Counted from the first letter of the stretch, positions 17,144 to 27,194 are shown. The stretch is 64,000 nucleotides of DNA from an uncultured Gemmatimonadota bacterium (GCA_902826615.1 CADEFN010000004.1:310001-374000), one strand, 5' to 3'. Notes: generated from the letters alone by a model not told the origin. Translations and numbers: made by a program.

Positions 17144-18667
17144 ATGGCCGACCTTACCGGTTCCAGCCAGCCTGTCACTTTAGGCAGCAACTTCCGTCTC
17201 CGCGCCCCGGGTGTCGTGGGACAGGCCAACCTGGTGCTGGCCCGCGCCACCACCGGCACCACGCGGAGCACAACCTCCGCGCAGGAGCGCGCCGCCCTCG
17301 ACCGGGCGCTCACCTCGCAGGAAATGCGGGACGTGGCCACCATCGATGTCTCCGTGACACGGGTCATGGCGCAGCCGGCGGGCGCTACGCTGCGCGCCCC
17401 GACCGGCGACGACGCCATGGAACTCGAAATCCCGGCGCCACCCGAGGGTCACGACGCCCTCGTGCTCGCCGTCGACGAGGCAGGCGCGATTACGTGGAAC
17501 TACCCGCTGGCCAGTGATGGATCACCGGCCCCTGCCGTGACACGCGGCGCCGGAGACGTAGTCCGCTTCCGCATTCCCAACGGACCTGCACTTCCTCCGC
17601 GCACGACACAAACCACGCGGTCCATCTTTGGGAGCATTGGCAAGAAAATTCTCAAGGTGCTCATCTATCCCATCACCGATCGTCTGGTCGGCCCCCTGGT
17701 TGAGCGCTTCGCCGAAAAGTGGGAGGGAAAGAACCGGCCGTACCGGTTCCGCCTGATGACACCCGACAACTACAATGTGCCGGATGTGAAGGCGCTTTCC
17801 CCCGATGATCTCGAGTGGGAAGATCTCGCCAAGGGGCGCTCTCTCCTGTTTGTGCACGGCACCTTCAGCACGGCCCACAGCGCCTTTGCCGGGCTCACAC
17901 GCGACGACGTGGCCGCCTTGTCACAGGCCTACGGCGGCCGGCTGTACGCCTTCGACCATCATACCCTCTCGCATTCTCCCACGCGGAACATCGAGGAGCT
18001 GGTGGGACGGCTCCCGGTGGGGCTCACCTTCGACTCGGACATCGTCTGCCACAGCCGCGGCGGACTCGTCTCCCGTGAAATCGTGGAGAAGCGGCGGGTC
18101 AATGGGCTCGATGGGCGACTCGCAGCAGGCAAGGTGGTGTTTGTCGGTGCCGCCAACGCCGGGACCATCCTCACCCATCCCGATCATATGACCTCGATGA
18201 TCGACCGGTTCACCACGGCCATCGACGTCCTCCCCGATGGACCGGTCACCTGGATACTCGAAGCCATCATCACGGCCGTGAAGGTCATCGGACATGGCGG
18301 GCTCAACTCGCTCGAGGGCATCAAGTCCATGAACCCCAAGGGCAAGTACCTGTCCGACCTCGCAACGGCCTCAGCGGACAAGGCGCACTACCTCGGCGTC
18401 ACTGCGAACTTCGATCCCACCGGAACTCCCTTCTCGCGGCTGGCACTCAAGCAAACCGCCAGTAACAAACTCGTGGACCGGATTTTCGAAGGCGCCGCCA
18501 ACGACCTGGTGGTCCCCACCGATGGCGTTGGCATTGCCGCAGGGCCCTGCTTCCCGATTGCCGGCGCGGACCTGCTCTCCCTCGACGCGGCGGCGGGCGT
18601 GACACACACCACCTACTTCGGCAGCAAAACTGTCCAGCAGCAACTGCGCACCTGGCTGACGGGCTGA
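17144..18667 (+). CDS. Alpha/beta-hydrolase (lipase/esterase-like) paired with CHAT protease
   Basis: 507 residues. Residues 1-150 form a beta-rich N-terminal domain (AMELEIPAPPEGHDALVLAV). A basic amphipathic helix at 155-185 (SIGKKILKVLIYPITDRLVG) could touch membrane. The hydrolase core follows: oxyanion motif LLFVHGTFS (His238), nucleophile elbow CHSRGG (Ser304), acid in NDLVVPTD near residue 455, and His488 in THTTYF. The full triad is thus present. The family includes lipases and the DUF7379-type hydrolases that I recall beside CHAT proteins. There is no signal peptide, so it should act in the cytosol or on the inner membrane. It is likely cotranscribed with the CHAT gene, and release or activation by that protease is plausible inference. 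Confidence 0.8.
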   Translation: MADLTGSSQPVTLGSNFRLRAPGVVGQANLVLARATTGTTRSTTSAQERAALDRALTSQEMRDVATIDVSVTRVMAQPAGATLRAPTGDDAMELEIPAPPEGHDALVLAVDEAGAITWNYPLASDGSPAPAVTRGAGDVVRFRIPNGPALPPRTTQTTRSIFGSIGKKILKVLIYPITDRLVGPLVERFAEKWEGKNRPYRFRLMTPDNYNVPDVKALSPDDLEWEDLAKGRSLLFVHGTFSTAHSAFAGLTRDDVAALSQAYGGRLYAFDHHTLSHSPTRNIEELVGRLPVGLTFDSDIVCHSRGGLVSREIVEKRRVNGLDGRLAAGKVVFVGAANAGTILTHPDHMTSMIDRFTTAIDVLPDGPVTWILEAIITAVKVIGHGGLNSLEGIKSMNPKGKYLSDLATASADKAHYLGVTANFDPTGTPFSRLALKQTASNKLVDRIFEGAANDLVVPTDGVGIAAGPCFPIAGADLLSLDAAAGVTHTTYFGSKTVQQQLRTWLTG

Positions 18668-18679
18668 ACCAGCCAGGAC

Positions 18680-20758
18680 CTAACGAGTAGTGGTGCCGGC
18701 CGGCATCCCGGCCGGCGATCGTTCGATCGCGGCCCGAAGCTCGGCGAACCTGAAAGGCTTGGAGAGGAAGTCGTTCATCCCGGCCGACAGACAGGCTTCG
18801 CGATCGGCGTCTGCCACCGTTGCGGTCAGGGCAATAATCCAGGGTTGCGGTGCGTCGTGTGCCCAGTCGCGGCGAATACGTCGCGTGGCCTCGAGCCCAT
18901 CCATCCCGGGCATGTGGACGTCCATGAGGATGATGCCGTAGGGGTGGCCAAGCGCGGCAGACAACGCCTCCGCCCCCGTCATCACCGTGTCGCCCTGCAG
19001 CCCCATGCTGCGCAGCGCACCGACCACCACCTTCTGGTTTACCCGGTTGTCGTCGGCAACAAGCACACGATGACCGCCCTCGAACGGCTCTGTTGCCGTG
19101 GACTGGGTGAGTGTCTCGTTCGCGAGATCACGACCCAGAGGGTTTTCCTGCCATCGTCGCCTCACCTCGACCGGAATGCGCAACGCTGACTGAGCGGGCG
19201 TCGCGGCGGCGGCCACCCGCAGACGCGCCACAAATGTCGCACCCTGTCCTGGCACGCTATGCACCGTGAGCGCGCCTCCCATGGCTTCCGCGAGTTTGCG
19301 GCTGATGACCAGCCCGAGGCCCGTGCCACCATGCACCCGCGTCGTGGAAGCGTCGCCCTGCGAGAACGCATTGAACAACCGCTGTTGCGCCTCGTCGCTG
19401 ATGCCCGGGCCGGTGTCTCGCACCGCCAGCTCGAGGTCGTACAAACCATCCTCTCGCGTCACCGCGCTGATACTTACGGTCACCTCACCGCGCTCGGTGA
19501 ACTTGACCCCGTTCCCCACCAGGTTCAGCAGGATCTGGCGCACGCGAGTATCATCCGCACAGAGGCGATGTGGCACAGCTGCTGCCAATGTGTAGCCAAG
19601 GTCGAGGCCCTTTTCGGCGGCTCGGGGTGCCAGCACATCAAACACCCCATCAATACACGCCGGGAGATCGAAGTCACGTGGCTCGAGCTCCAGACGATCG
19701 GCCTCGATCTTGGAGAAGTCGAGCACGTCGTTGATGAGCCCGAGTAACCCCGTCCCGCTGGTCTCGATGATCCGCACATACTCCCGCTGTTGCGCGGTCA
19801 GCGGTCCCTCGCCGAGCAGCGATGCCATGCCCAGCACACCATTCATCGGCGTGCGGATCTCATGACTCATGACGGCAAGAAAGCGGGATTTCGCCTGATT
19901 GGCAGCTTCGGCCGCCTCCGATTTCCGCTCCGCGAGTTCGCGTGCCTCGTCGGCGGCGGCCAGCGCGGCCCGCTCCCGATCCTGCGCGGCGGCGACCGCG
20001 GCAAGTGCCCGGTAGGCCACCATCGACACCAGCGTCGCGAGCACCACTACTACAATCCAGGCCAGGGCCACGGCATTCCTGATGGTCGCCAGCCGCCGCT
20101 CCAGATCGGCCGCCCACATATCCACGCCGAGAATGCCCACCTGCACACCAGCACGGGTGCGCACCGGTGCATAGGCCGACAAGTACGACCGGTGCGCCTC
20201 CTGCACGGGAGCCTCGTTGACCTGCAGTGTACCGGTTGTCAGCGCCCGCTCGACCAGCGGATCAGTCCCCCGATACGGGGTCATCACGGTGTCGACGGGT
20301 AGTGTATCACCCGGAATGCGGTACACCTGATCGCTGCCCAGAATGAAATGCGGCTTACCCTTCCGCTGCGCGATGGTGTAGACGTAGATGATATCTCTGG
20401 CGGCCTGGTGGAACGAGACCAGCGGCGCCACGGCCCGCTGGAACTCCGGCGTCGGTACCTGCGCGTTGCTGACGATCGTCTCGTGCAGGTCCCCGTCCAC
20501 CTGGGCAGCAAGCGTGGACGCCAGCTGCCCCACTTCCTGCTGCACCGCCGCCAGCTGCGCCTGTCGCGCACGCCAGAACGTGAGTCCCAAACCAAGTGAT
20601 GCAACCACCACAATGGCCACGCCAATCAGCGCCGCTTCGCGCGCAGGGCGCGTCAGGACCTGACGACTGGACTCGCCGGCCTGGCTGGAAGGGTTGGGCA
20701 TGAGAGGGTCGTGGTCCGACTTGGCGAAGCCGGACGATGGCATTCGGGGCAGGCTCAT
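18680..20758 (-). CDS. Hybrid sensor histidine kinase with C-terminal receiver
   Basis: 692 residues. A transmembrane helix at about 42-62 and another at 231-250 enclose a periplasmic sensor of about 170 residues, Cache-like in layout ([20 protein letters not shown]). A coiled coil joins it to the HisKA domain with phospho-acceptor His299 in [11 protein letters not shown]. The HATPase has N-box [10 protein letters not shown] (415 region), G1 DTGPGIS and G2 GGTGLGL. A receiver follows with Asp613 in [12 protein letters not shown] and Lys667 in FLSKPF. There is no Hpt domain, so output needs a separate phosphotransfer protein. The start at 20758 has GAGG 8 bases upstream. Its TAG stop lies inside the CCTAACG word and it converges with the hydrolase gene after 12 bases. 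Confidence 0.92.
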   Translation of the reverse strand: MSLPRMPSSGFAKSDHDPLMPNPSSQAGESSRQVLTRPAREAALIGVAIVVVASLGLGLTFWRARQAQLAAVQQEVGQLASTLAAQVDGDLHETIVSNAQVPTPEFQRAVAPLVSFHQAARDIIYVYTIAQRKGKPHFILGSDQVYRIPGDTLPVDTVMTPYRGTDPLVERALTTGTLQVNEAPVQEAHRSYLSAYAPVRTRAGVQVGILGVDMWAADLERRLATIRNAVALAWIVVVVLATLVSMVAYRALAAVAAAQDRERAALAAADEARELAERKSEAAEAANQAKSRFLAVMSHEIRTPMNGVLGMASLLGEGPLTAQQREYVRIIETSGTGLLGLINDVLDFSKIEADRLELEPRDFDLPACIDGVFDVLAPRAAEKGLDLGYTLAAAVPHRLCADDTRVRQILLNLVGNGVKFTERGEVTVSISAVTREDGLYDLELAVRDTGPGISDEAQQRLFNAFSQGDASTTRVHGGTGLGLVISRKLAEAMGGALTVHSVPGQGATFVARLRVAAAATPAQSALRIPVEVRRRWQENPLGRDLANETLTQSTATEPFEGGHRVLVADDNRVNQKVVVGALRSMGLQGDTVMTGAEALSAALGHPYGIILMDVHMPGMDGLEATRRIRRDWAHDAPQPWIIALTATVADADREACLSAGMNDFLSKPFRFAELRAAIERSPAGMPAGTTTR

Positions 20759-20820
20759 TACAGACGCCTCATGGAGGGAATTCGTTACACCCCCACGGCA
20801 CTGCAGCTGGTGCCCTGACC

Positions 20821-21363
20821 TCAGGGAGAGAGGGCCTTGGAAAGCGCGGACAGAACGGCCGCCGAGTCGTATCCGGGGTCGATGGCAGCGCGTGACGCAT
20901 CGATGGAACCACGCCCATCACCTGGGGCGACTCCCACCAGTCGTGGCCCCTCCCATGCGCCATACCAGCGCGCCTGCACGGGTGCGCTCTCACGAAGCGC
21001 AAACGATCGCTGCGTCTCCGCTGAAAGCTCGCGGACCACAAAGGCGCCTGCCACGAACTCGGCGGCCACCGGCGCCTGTGTCACTTCGTCGTCCGCGGTC
21101 TGGGGGCGGTGAGCCCGATGACGACTCTCCCAGCGCGCGCCCAGCCAGCGGCCAAGCAGCATGCCGGCTCCGCCACCCGACAGTGCGGCCACAACAACAA
21201 TGGCGCCAAAACGCAGGAGCGCCGGCTCGAGATTGCCCGTACGGAAACCGGCCGCCAGGATCTTGAGGCTCGTGAGGGACGCGCCTAACGCGGCGATCCC
21301 CATGCACGCGAGGGCACTCAGGTCGGCAATCTGCGTGCGGCGGGCGGCGTAGAATTCGGACAT
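20821..21363 (-). CDS. Two-helix membrane protein of unknown function
   Basis: 180 residues. Two hydrophobic helices near residues 15-38 ([19 protein letters not shown]) and 50-72 ([20 protein letters not shown]) are followed by a soluble C-terminal region of about 100 residues with a beta-rich centre ([20 protein letters not shown]). It has no recognised family. It sits between the hybrid kinase and the molybdenum-hydroxylase genes, on the same strand as both, with gaps of 62 and 35 bases. Association with either is not established. Confidence 0.6.
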   Translation of the reverse strand: MSEFYAARRTQIADLSALACMGIAALGASLTSLKILAAGFRTGNLEPALLRFGAIVVVAALSGGGAGMLLGRWLGARWESRHRAHRPQTADDEVTQAPVAAEFVAGAFVVRELSAETQRSFALRESAPVQARWYGAWEGPRLVGVAPGDGRGSIDASRAAIDPGYDSAAVLSALSKALSP

Positions 21364-21398
21364 CGCAGGTGGAAGGTGACGCCCGGGCCGTGCGCAGT

Positions 21399-22313
21399 CT
21401 ACCCGCTGGCCAGCCTGTCCAGCTGGTCACGCAGCAATCCCTGGAGCAGCGGGCCCTTGTAAGCCGTCATCGGGAGCGGGCGAGCACTTTCGAGGGCGGC
21501 CTGCGCGGCCCGGGCGATCGTTGCGGCATTGAGCGAGTGCCCCTGAAGGGCATCCTCTGCCGCTCGAAGACGGAGCGGTGTGTTGGCCACACCACCCGCC
21601 ACCACCCGGGCGAGGGTGACGCGACCTTCACTCACGCCCAGCCGAACCACCAACTCCACGAGCGGCCACTCGGCAAAGTGGCGTCCGGTGGCTCGCCGAT
21701 AGGTGGCACGTTCGCTGGCACCGGGTGGGGCGAGCAGAAGCGCGCTGATGAGTTCTCCTTCAGCAAGCTGATGATCACGTGATCCGTCACGCCCATCACC
21801 GAAGACCTCCTCCACGGTCAGGGTGCGGCCGAGGGTCGTCTCGATGGTGGCCTCGTACGCAAGCAAGGCGGCGCCTAACGTCGACGGATGCGGCGCCACA
21901 CAGGGCCCTTGATCAAAGAGGACCCCCAGGAGATGATTGCCGTCGCGCGCCGGGCACACTTCGCCGCCCTTCTTGAGACACGACGTGTGGGGGTGCCGGT
22001 AATACCAGCAGCGGGTGCGCTGCGTGAGGTTGCCCGCCACCGTCGCCATCGCCCGAACTTGTGGAGTCGCCAAACCACCTGCAGCGCCTGCGAGGGCCGC
22101 GTATCCGGCCTTCACTCTGGGGTCATCTGCCAGCTGCTGGATAGGCACCATCGCTCCGACGCGCAGCCCGTCGCCCCATGGCACGATGTCGAGCATGCCG
22201 GGCGCCGGTGTCAGTTCGCCGGCGAAGGTGTCGGATACACCACTGCGCAGCCGCTCACTCAGGTCGGTTCCGCCGGCGCGCCACTCTGCGCCTCGTTTGT
22301 GCGCGCCGCTCAT
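21399..22313 (-). CDS. Molybdenum hydroxylase FAD-binding subunit with 4Fe-4S insert
   Basis: 304 residues of the CoxM/XdhB/PaoB type. The FAD region reads WRAGGTDLSERLRSG and AMATVAGNLTQRTRCWYYRH. The cysteine pattern RCWYYRHPHTSCLKKGGEVC matches the extra 4Fe-4S loop of the periplasmic aldehyde oxidoreductase subunit PaoB/YagS. The C-terminal CO-dehydrogenase flavoprotein domain is RHFAEWPLVELVVRLGVSEG onward. It passes electrons from the molybdopterin/2Fe-2S subunit to an acceptor. The ATG overlaps the stop of the upstream large subunit by 4 bases, so the two are translationally coupled and belong to one complex. Confidence 0.87.
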   Translation of the reverse strand: MSGAHKRGAEWRAGGTDLSERLRSGVSDTFAGELTPAPGMLDIVPWGDGLRVGAMVPIQQLADDPRVKAGYAALAGAAGGLATPQVRAMATVAGNLTQRTRCWYYRHPHTSCLKKGGEVCPARDGNHLLGVLFDQGPCVAPHPSTLGAALLAYEATIETTLGRTLTVEEVFGDGRDGSRDHQLAEGELISALLLAPPGASERATYRRATGRHFAEWPLVELVVRLGVSEGRVTLARVVAGGVANTPLRLRAAEDALQGHSLNAATIARAAQAALESARPLPMTAYKGPLLQGLLRDQLDRLASG

Positions 22314-24988
22314 CGTGCGTCGACGTCCGCGAGGAGTGTCATGAGCCGGTCGGGACGCAACGGGAGTTCGCGGACTCGGCGCCCGGTGGCGTTGTACACG
22401 GCGTTGGCGACGGACGCGGCCACGGCCAGTGTCGACACCTCACCCATGCCAACCCCTCCCCCTCCGACGTGGTCAAAGCCCTCTTCGTCGAAGTGCACAT
22501 CCAGCAGCGGCATCTCGGCCATCCCGGGAATGCGATAGTCCTCCAGTCCCGCAGTGAGCGTGAGCCCGCTGCTGCCATCGAGTTGCCGCTCCTCATGCAA
22601 GGCGTGACCGATCCCCTGGATCACGGCACCCGCCACTTGGGAATGCGCCAGCTCTCGAGCGCGAATCCGGCCCACGGCAATACCGGCGTGCGTGCGAGTC
22701 ACTTGTACGTGACCGAGCCAGGTATCCACCTCGACCTCGGTGACAATCACCGCCCCGGGCGATCCACGTCCTGTGCGCAATCCGGTACTAAAGCGAAGGA
22801 TGTAGTCGAAGGCGGTGCCCATGATGCCGGTCCCCTGGAGGGGGCTGACCGCCTCTCCGTCGTTGGAGTCAGGGACGCGCGTTGCAGTCACCCGAATGTC
22901 CGGCGCGGCGGCAATTCGTGCGGCCCAGGTGATGCCCGGTGCAAGCGCACCGAGTCGTTCCTTGAGTTCGGCGCAGGCCTGCAGCGTTGGCGGAACGATG
23001 GTGGGCGTGGTCCGGCTTCCGCCCGACAACGGACCTTCGGGAAGCGACGAATCGCCGATCCGCACCACAACCTCTGCCGGTGTGATTCCGAATGACTCGG
23101 CGACCGCTCGCGCCAGCACGGTGCGGCTCCCCGTCCCCATGTCCTGCGTACCGGTCGACACGACCAGGCGTCCCTTCTCAACGGCCAGGCTAACCGACAT
23201 GCCCGGCTCGTACCAGTACAGCCAGTTGGCCGCCGCCACCCCAACACCCCGGAGCATGCGGCCGCTCCCCGAACCACTCGCCCTCCGGGAGTACCACGTT
23301 TCCAGACCGGCTGCCCATCGGTAGAGTCTCTGGCGTGCAGGCTCCGGGTCCCAGCGTTGCCGTAGCGCGATCGGATCTGAGGCGAGGCGATGGGCGGCCT
23401 CGTCCACCCCTTGTTCGAGCGCAAAACAGAGGGCCGGTCCGCCAGGTCCACGAAAGGGCGACGCGGGGGGCAGGTGGCTGACCACATCGTAGTCGACGAG
23501 ATCCTTGGCCTTCGCCGGGTAGATGAGTCGCGCAAGGGCAGCGATGGTGGAGTTGATGGCGACGCCCCCGTCGGCCCAGGCGTGAACGGAGAGCGCGTCG
23601 AGAGTGCCGTCGTCACCGGCCAGAAGCCCCAGCTCGATCCGCGTGGCGGGGCGGTACCCCGTGACACTCAGCTCCTCTTCGCGGCTCAGCACCACACGGA
23701 CCGGCCTCCCGCTTGTCCGGGCCAGTAACACGGCCGCCGTGGCCTCGTCGCCTAACGCCAGCTTCGACCCGAAGCCGCCACCGACATATTCCGCCACCAC
23801 CCGCACCCGTTCTTCCGGGAGACCGGCGACGGCCGCCACCTTCCTGGCCATGTGTCCCACCGACTGCGTCGAGAGATGCAGGGTGAGCCCGTCCGCGTCA
23901 AAGCGAGCGACGGCAGCGTGTGGCTCAAACGAGGTATGGCTCTGTGCCCCGGTCTGGAAGGTACCCTCCACCAGCAGCGGGTCTTTGCGGGCGCGCGCGT
24001 CGGCGATCACCCGTCTGGCTTGGCGTGGTTTGTCTGCAAAACTCTGTGACGGCCCGCGGATGTTGCCCTTCCACGGCGAGGGGATCACCGGTCCTTCGGC
24101 GCCATTGAGGGCGTCACGCCGGAGGCCACGGTACACCAGCGGCGCTCCGGCGGCTGTGGCCTGGTCCACCCCAACCACGGCAGGCAGCTGCTCCCACACA
24201 ATTCGAATCGCCGCGAGTGCCGCACGGAGCCGCCGAGCGTCTGCCGCCGCCACCGCAGCAACGGCGTGGCCGACATAGCGGACCGTGGCACCCGGCTCCA
24301 CCATGGCGACGGCCGTCACGCCATCGAGTGCAAGCGCCCCCGTAACGTCGATCGAGATCACACGGGCGTGCGCGTGCGGTGATCGGAGGATGGTGCCCTC
24401 CCACTGTCCGTCGTATCGAATGTCCACCGTGTAGCGCGCCGCACCGGTCACCTTTTCGCGGGCGTCGTGACGCGGGGAGCGCTCCGATGCCGCGTCATCA
24501 AACGCACCGGCGCATGCGTCGGCGACCGCGCGATAAATCCCGTCGTAGGCGCCACAGCGACAGAGGTGGCCCGCGAGCGCCGCCGCAATCTCGGCACGCT
24601 CTGGCCGGCGCGGCCCATACGCGGCACGCCACTGGTCGTACCACGCCACCGCTTCCACAACAAACCCCGGCGTGCAGAATCCACACTGCAAGGCGTCGTG
24701 CGCCATGAAGGCGCGCTGGACGGGGTGTAGCCCATCCTCTGGCCCGACTCCTTCAACGGAAGTCACCTCTGTGCCCTCGAGCGCGGCGGCCGGCAAGAGG
24801 CAACTCACCTTTGGCACACCGTCCACCAGCACGGTGCACGCGCCACAAACGCCCGCGCCGCACACGAGTTTGGTCCCCGTCAGCCCGCATCGCTCCCGAA
24901 GCAGATCGATGGCGGATTCCCCGGGTGCCGTCGTTGCGTTCCTGACCTCGCCATTCAAGGTGAAGTGCAGGTCGCGAGCAGTCGTCAT
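22310..24988 (-). CDS. Fused 2Fe-2S and molybdopterin-binding subunit of xanthine-dehydrogenase-family enzyme
   Basis: 892 residues joining two subunits that are usually separate. Residues 1-165 form the 2Fe-2S small subunit: plant-type cluster ligands CGAGVCGACTVL, then the second cluster CGFCTPGFVVEA and HLCRCGAYDGI. Residues 175-892 form the molybdopterin large subunit: AREKVTGAARYTVDIRY, GGFGSKLALGDEATA, PGGPALCFALEQGVDEAAHR, and the catalytic-glutamate region GGVGVGMGEVSTLAVAAS. The CO-dehydrogenase active-site AYxCSFR loop is absent, so an aldehyde or N-heterocycle oxidase is more likely than a CO oxidase. No Tat signal is visible at the ferredoxin N-terminus. No XdhC/PaoD-type maturation factor is present nearby. 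Confidence 0.9.
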   Translation of the reverse strand: MTTARDLHFTLNGEVRNATTAPGESAIDLLRERCGLTGTKLVCGAGVCGACTVLVDGVPKVSCLLPAAALEGTEVTSVEGVGPEDGLHPVQRAFMAHDALQCGFCTPGFVVEAVAWYDQWRAAYGPRRPERAEIAAALAGHLCRCGAYDGIYRAVADACAGAFDDAASERSPRHDAREKVTGAARYTVDIRYDGQWEGTILRSPHAHARVISIDVTGALALDGVTAVAMVEPGATVRYVGHAVAAVAAADARRLRAALAAIRIVWEQLPAVVGVDQATAAGAPLVYRGLRRDALNGAEGPVIPSPWKGNIRGPSQSFADKPRQARRVIADARARKDPLLVEGTFQTGAQSHTSFEPHAAVARFDADGLTLHLSTQSVGHMARKVAAVAGLPEERVRVVAEYVGGGFGSKLALGDEATAAVLLARTSGRPVRVVLSREEELSVTGYRPATRIELGLLAGDDGTLDALSVHAWADGGVAINSTIAALARLIYPAKAKDLVDYDVVSHLPPASPFRGPGGPALCFALEQGVDEAAHRLASDPIALRQRWDPEPARQRLYRWAAGLETWYSRRASGSGSGRMLRGVGVAAANWLYWYEPGMSVSLAVEKGRLVVSTGTQDMGTGSRTVLARAVAESFGITPAEVVVRIGDSSLPEGPLSGGSRTTPTIVPPTLQACAELKERLGALAPGITWAARIAAAPDIRVTATRVPDSNDGEAVSPLQGTGIMGTAFDYILRFSTGLRTGRGSPGAVIVTEVEVDTWLGHVQVTRTHAGIAVGRIRARELAHSQVAGAVIQGIGHALHEERQLDGSSGLTLTAGLEDYRIPGMAEMPLLDVHFDEEGFDHVGGGGVGMGEVSTLAVAASVANAVYNATGRRVRELPLRPDRLMTLLADVDAR

Positions 24989-25091
24989 GTCGGCGCCCCA
25001 TTAAGCGCAGGAGAAGGTCACAACCGGTCATGGTCCTGCCCCGTCCGCGTTGCCAGCCGACGGTGGGACGAAACGTCACTGGGAAAAACTA

Positions 25092-25106
25092 CACTCGGCA
25101 CGAGTG
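25092..25106. promoter_or_regulatory. Short perfect inverted repeat upstream of the vWA gene
   Basis: CACTCG and CGAGTG (25092-25097 and 25101-25106) flank a 3-base spacer, 165 bases before the vWA gene start and 100 bases before the molybdenum-hydroxylase start. In the 282-base divergent gap 24989-25270 this is the only clear symmetrical site. It could be an operator. No convincing -35/-10 pair was seen on either strand. Confidence 0.25.
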
Positions 25107-25270
25107 CATCGGGTCACTTTGAGCGGCCTGTCCCACATGGGGAACGCGATTCTCTGACGTGTGTAGCTCCTGAGATCCTCACCCAGGGAGGCATGCCAGG
25201 CTCGCTCACGTTGGGCCCTGTGCAAGTTTGCGCAGTGGCCACGTCTCCATCCCATCACAGGAGTGTTGCC

Positions 25271-27172
25271 ATGATCCGAACCTTTGTCAGTTCACTGCTG
25301 GCCCTCGCGGTTGTCACCGTGCCACCGCCGAGGCCACACGTCCAGCCCGTTCTCACGGGGACCGTCAGCAACAGTAGTGGCCAGCCAGTGCAGGGCGCCG
25401 CTATTACGGTGCGTGACCTCGTCGCCCAGGTCATCACCGGAGCAGACGGGAAGTACCGGACGCCATTGCCCGACTCGCTGCGTGGCCGAAATCTTGTCAT
25501 TTCGGCGCGAGCGCTCGGGTACCAGCCGCAGTCCACCACCATACGCGTCGCCGGTGACTCCGTGGTTGCCAACTTCACGCTCGCAACCTCACCGCTCACA
25601 CTTGATCAAGTGGTGGTCACGGGAGCGGCGGCTGTTCAAGAGCGGCGTGTACTCGGCGCGACGGTAGCCACCGTGGGTGGCAATGAGGCGAAACGTCCAC
25701 GCACGCCGGTGCAGTTACAGGGCGAGCCTGACTACGGCACCGAAGTTTATGGCCGCATCTCGGAGAACACCTTCCGGTCGGCGCGACAGGTGCCGCTCTC
25801 CACCTTCTCGATCGACGTGGATCGCGCCTCGTACGCCAACGTGCGGCGCTTCATCAACTCGGGACAGCTGCCTCCTGCTGACGCCATCAGGCTGGAAGAA
25901 CTCGTCAACTACTTCCCGTACGATTACGCCGCGCCCACGAGCGACGACCCGGTGCACTTCAATGCCGACGTCGCCCGTGCACCCTGGGCGCCGAACAATC
26001 GCCTGGTGCGCATCGGGGTCCAGGCGCGGCGCGTCCCGCTGGAGAAGCTCCCGCCGAGCAACCTGGTCTTTTTGCTCGATGTCTCGGGCTCGATGTCGAG
26101 CGCGAACAAGTTGCCACTGGTCAATGAAGCCTTTCGAATGCTGGTGGACCAGCTGCGGGAGAATGACCGGGTGGCGATTGTGGTCTACGCAGGCGCAGCC
26201 GGATTGGTGCTGCCGTCTACACCGGGATCATCAAAGGCCGAGATCCGAGCGGCACTCGACCGGCTCGAGGCAGGTGGCTCGACCGCAGGTGGCGCCGGTA
26301 TCCATCTCGCGTATCGAGTCGCCACTGAGCACTTCATCGAAGGCGGCAACAACCGCGTGATCCTTGCCACCGACGGCGACTTCAATGTGGGTGCGTCGAG
26401 CGATGCAGAAATGGAAGCCCTCATCGAAGCCAAAAGAGCCGGAGGGACCTTCCTCACGGTGCTCGGCTTCGGCATGGGCAACCTCAAGGACTCCAAGCTC
26501 GAAAAGCTGGCCGATCGCGGGAACGGCAACTACGCCTATGTCGATTCACCGCTCGAGGCACGCAAGGTGTTTGTGCATGAGTTCGGCGGGACGATGCTCA
26601 CCGTGGCCAAGGATGTGAAGCTGCAGGTGGAATTCAACCCGGCGCGGGTCAAGTCGTATCGCCTGCTCGGATACGAAAACCGTCTCCTCAACGACCAGGA
26701 CTTCACCGACGATCGCAAGGACGCGGGCGATATGGGGGCCGGGCACTCGGTCACGGCCTTGTACGAAATTGTGCCCACGGATCGCTACGCGGAGCCGAAA
26801 AACACATCGATCCCGCTGCGCTACCAGGATGAGCGTCCTCTGCCACGTGCGTCCGGGACCACAGGCGAACTGCTGCAGATCAAGATGCGGTTCAAGGAGC
26901 GCGACGGCTCGAAGAGTCGTGAGGTGCACACCATCGTTGAGGATCGCCTTTCGCCGTTGCGTGGTGAGTTTGCCTTCGCCACCGCGGTCGCCGAGTATGC
27001 CATGGTGCTGCGCGGTTCGAAACACGCGGGCAGTGCCTCACTGGCGTCGGCCCTGGCTCGCGCCGAGGGCTCGCTCGGGGAGGATGTGCATGGATACCGC
27101 CGCGACTTCCTCGGTCTGGTGCGACAGACCATAGAACTGAGGGAGCGCGTGGCGTCGATCGATCGTCGTTAG
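25271..27172 (+). CDS. Secreted von Willebrand factor A protein with carboxypeptidase-regulatory-like domain
   Basis: 633 residues. The ATG at 25271 follows AGGAG at 25259-25263 by 7 bases, and the frame upstream to 24965 is rejected. A signal peptide is followed by a CarboxypepD-regulatory-like beta-sandwich at about 28-115 (LTGTVSNSSGQPVQGAAITV) ending in LDQVVVTG, the motif that normally leads into a TonB plug. Residues 160-250 form a YfbK N-terminal-like domain (PLSTFSIDVDRASYANVRRF). The vWA domain has a perfect MIDAS, DVSGSMS, at about 273. The C-terminal 200 residues are the YfbK C-terminal beta region. Such proteins are exported and bind protein ligands through a metal ion. Confidence 0.88.
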   Translation: MIRTFVSSLLALAVVTVPPPRPHVQPVLTGTVSNSSGQPVQGAAITVRDLVAQVITGADGKYRTPLPDSLRGRNLVISARALGYQPQSTTIRVAGDSVVANFTLATSPLTLDQVVVTGAAAVQERRVLGATVATVGGNEAKRPRTPVQLQGEPDYGTEVYGRISENTFRSARQVPLSTFSIDVDRASYANVRRFINSGQLPPADAIRLEELVNYFPYDYAAPTSDDPVHFNADVARAPWAPNNRLVRIGVQARRVPLEKLPPSNLVFLLDVSGSMSSANKLPLVNEAFRMLVDQLRENDRVAIVVYAGAAGLVLPSTPGSSKAEIRAALDRLEAGGSTAGGAGIHLAYRVATEHFIEGGNNRVILATDGDFNVGASSDAEMEALIEAKRAGGTFLTVLGFGMGNLKDSKLEKLADRGNGNYAYVDSPLEARKVFVHEFGGTMLTVAKDVKLQVEFNPARVKSYRLLGYENRLLNDQDFTDDRKDAGDMGAGHSVTALYEIVPTDRYAEPKNTSIPLRYQDERPLPRASGTTGELLQIKMRFKERDGSKSREVHTIVEDRLSPLRGEFAFATAVAEYAMVLRGSKHAGSASLASALARAEGSLGEDVHGYRRDFLGLVRQTIELRERVASIDRR

Positions 27173-27194
27173 GTTGGGTGGGCTGGAAGGCGTC

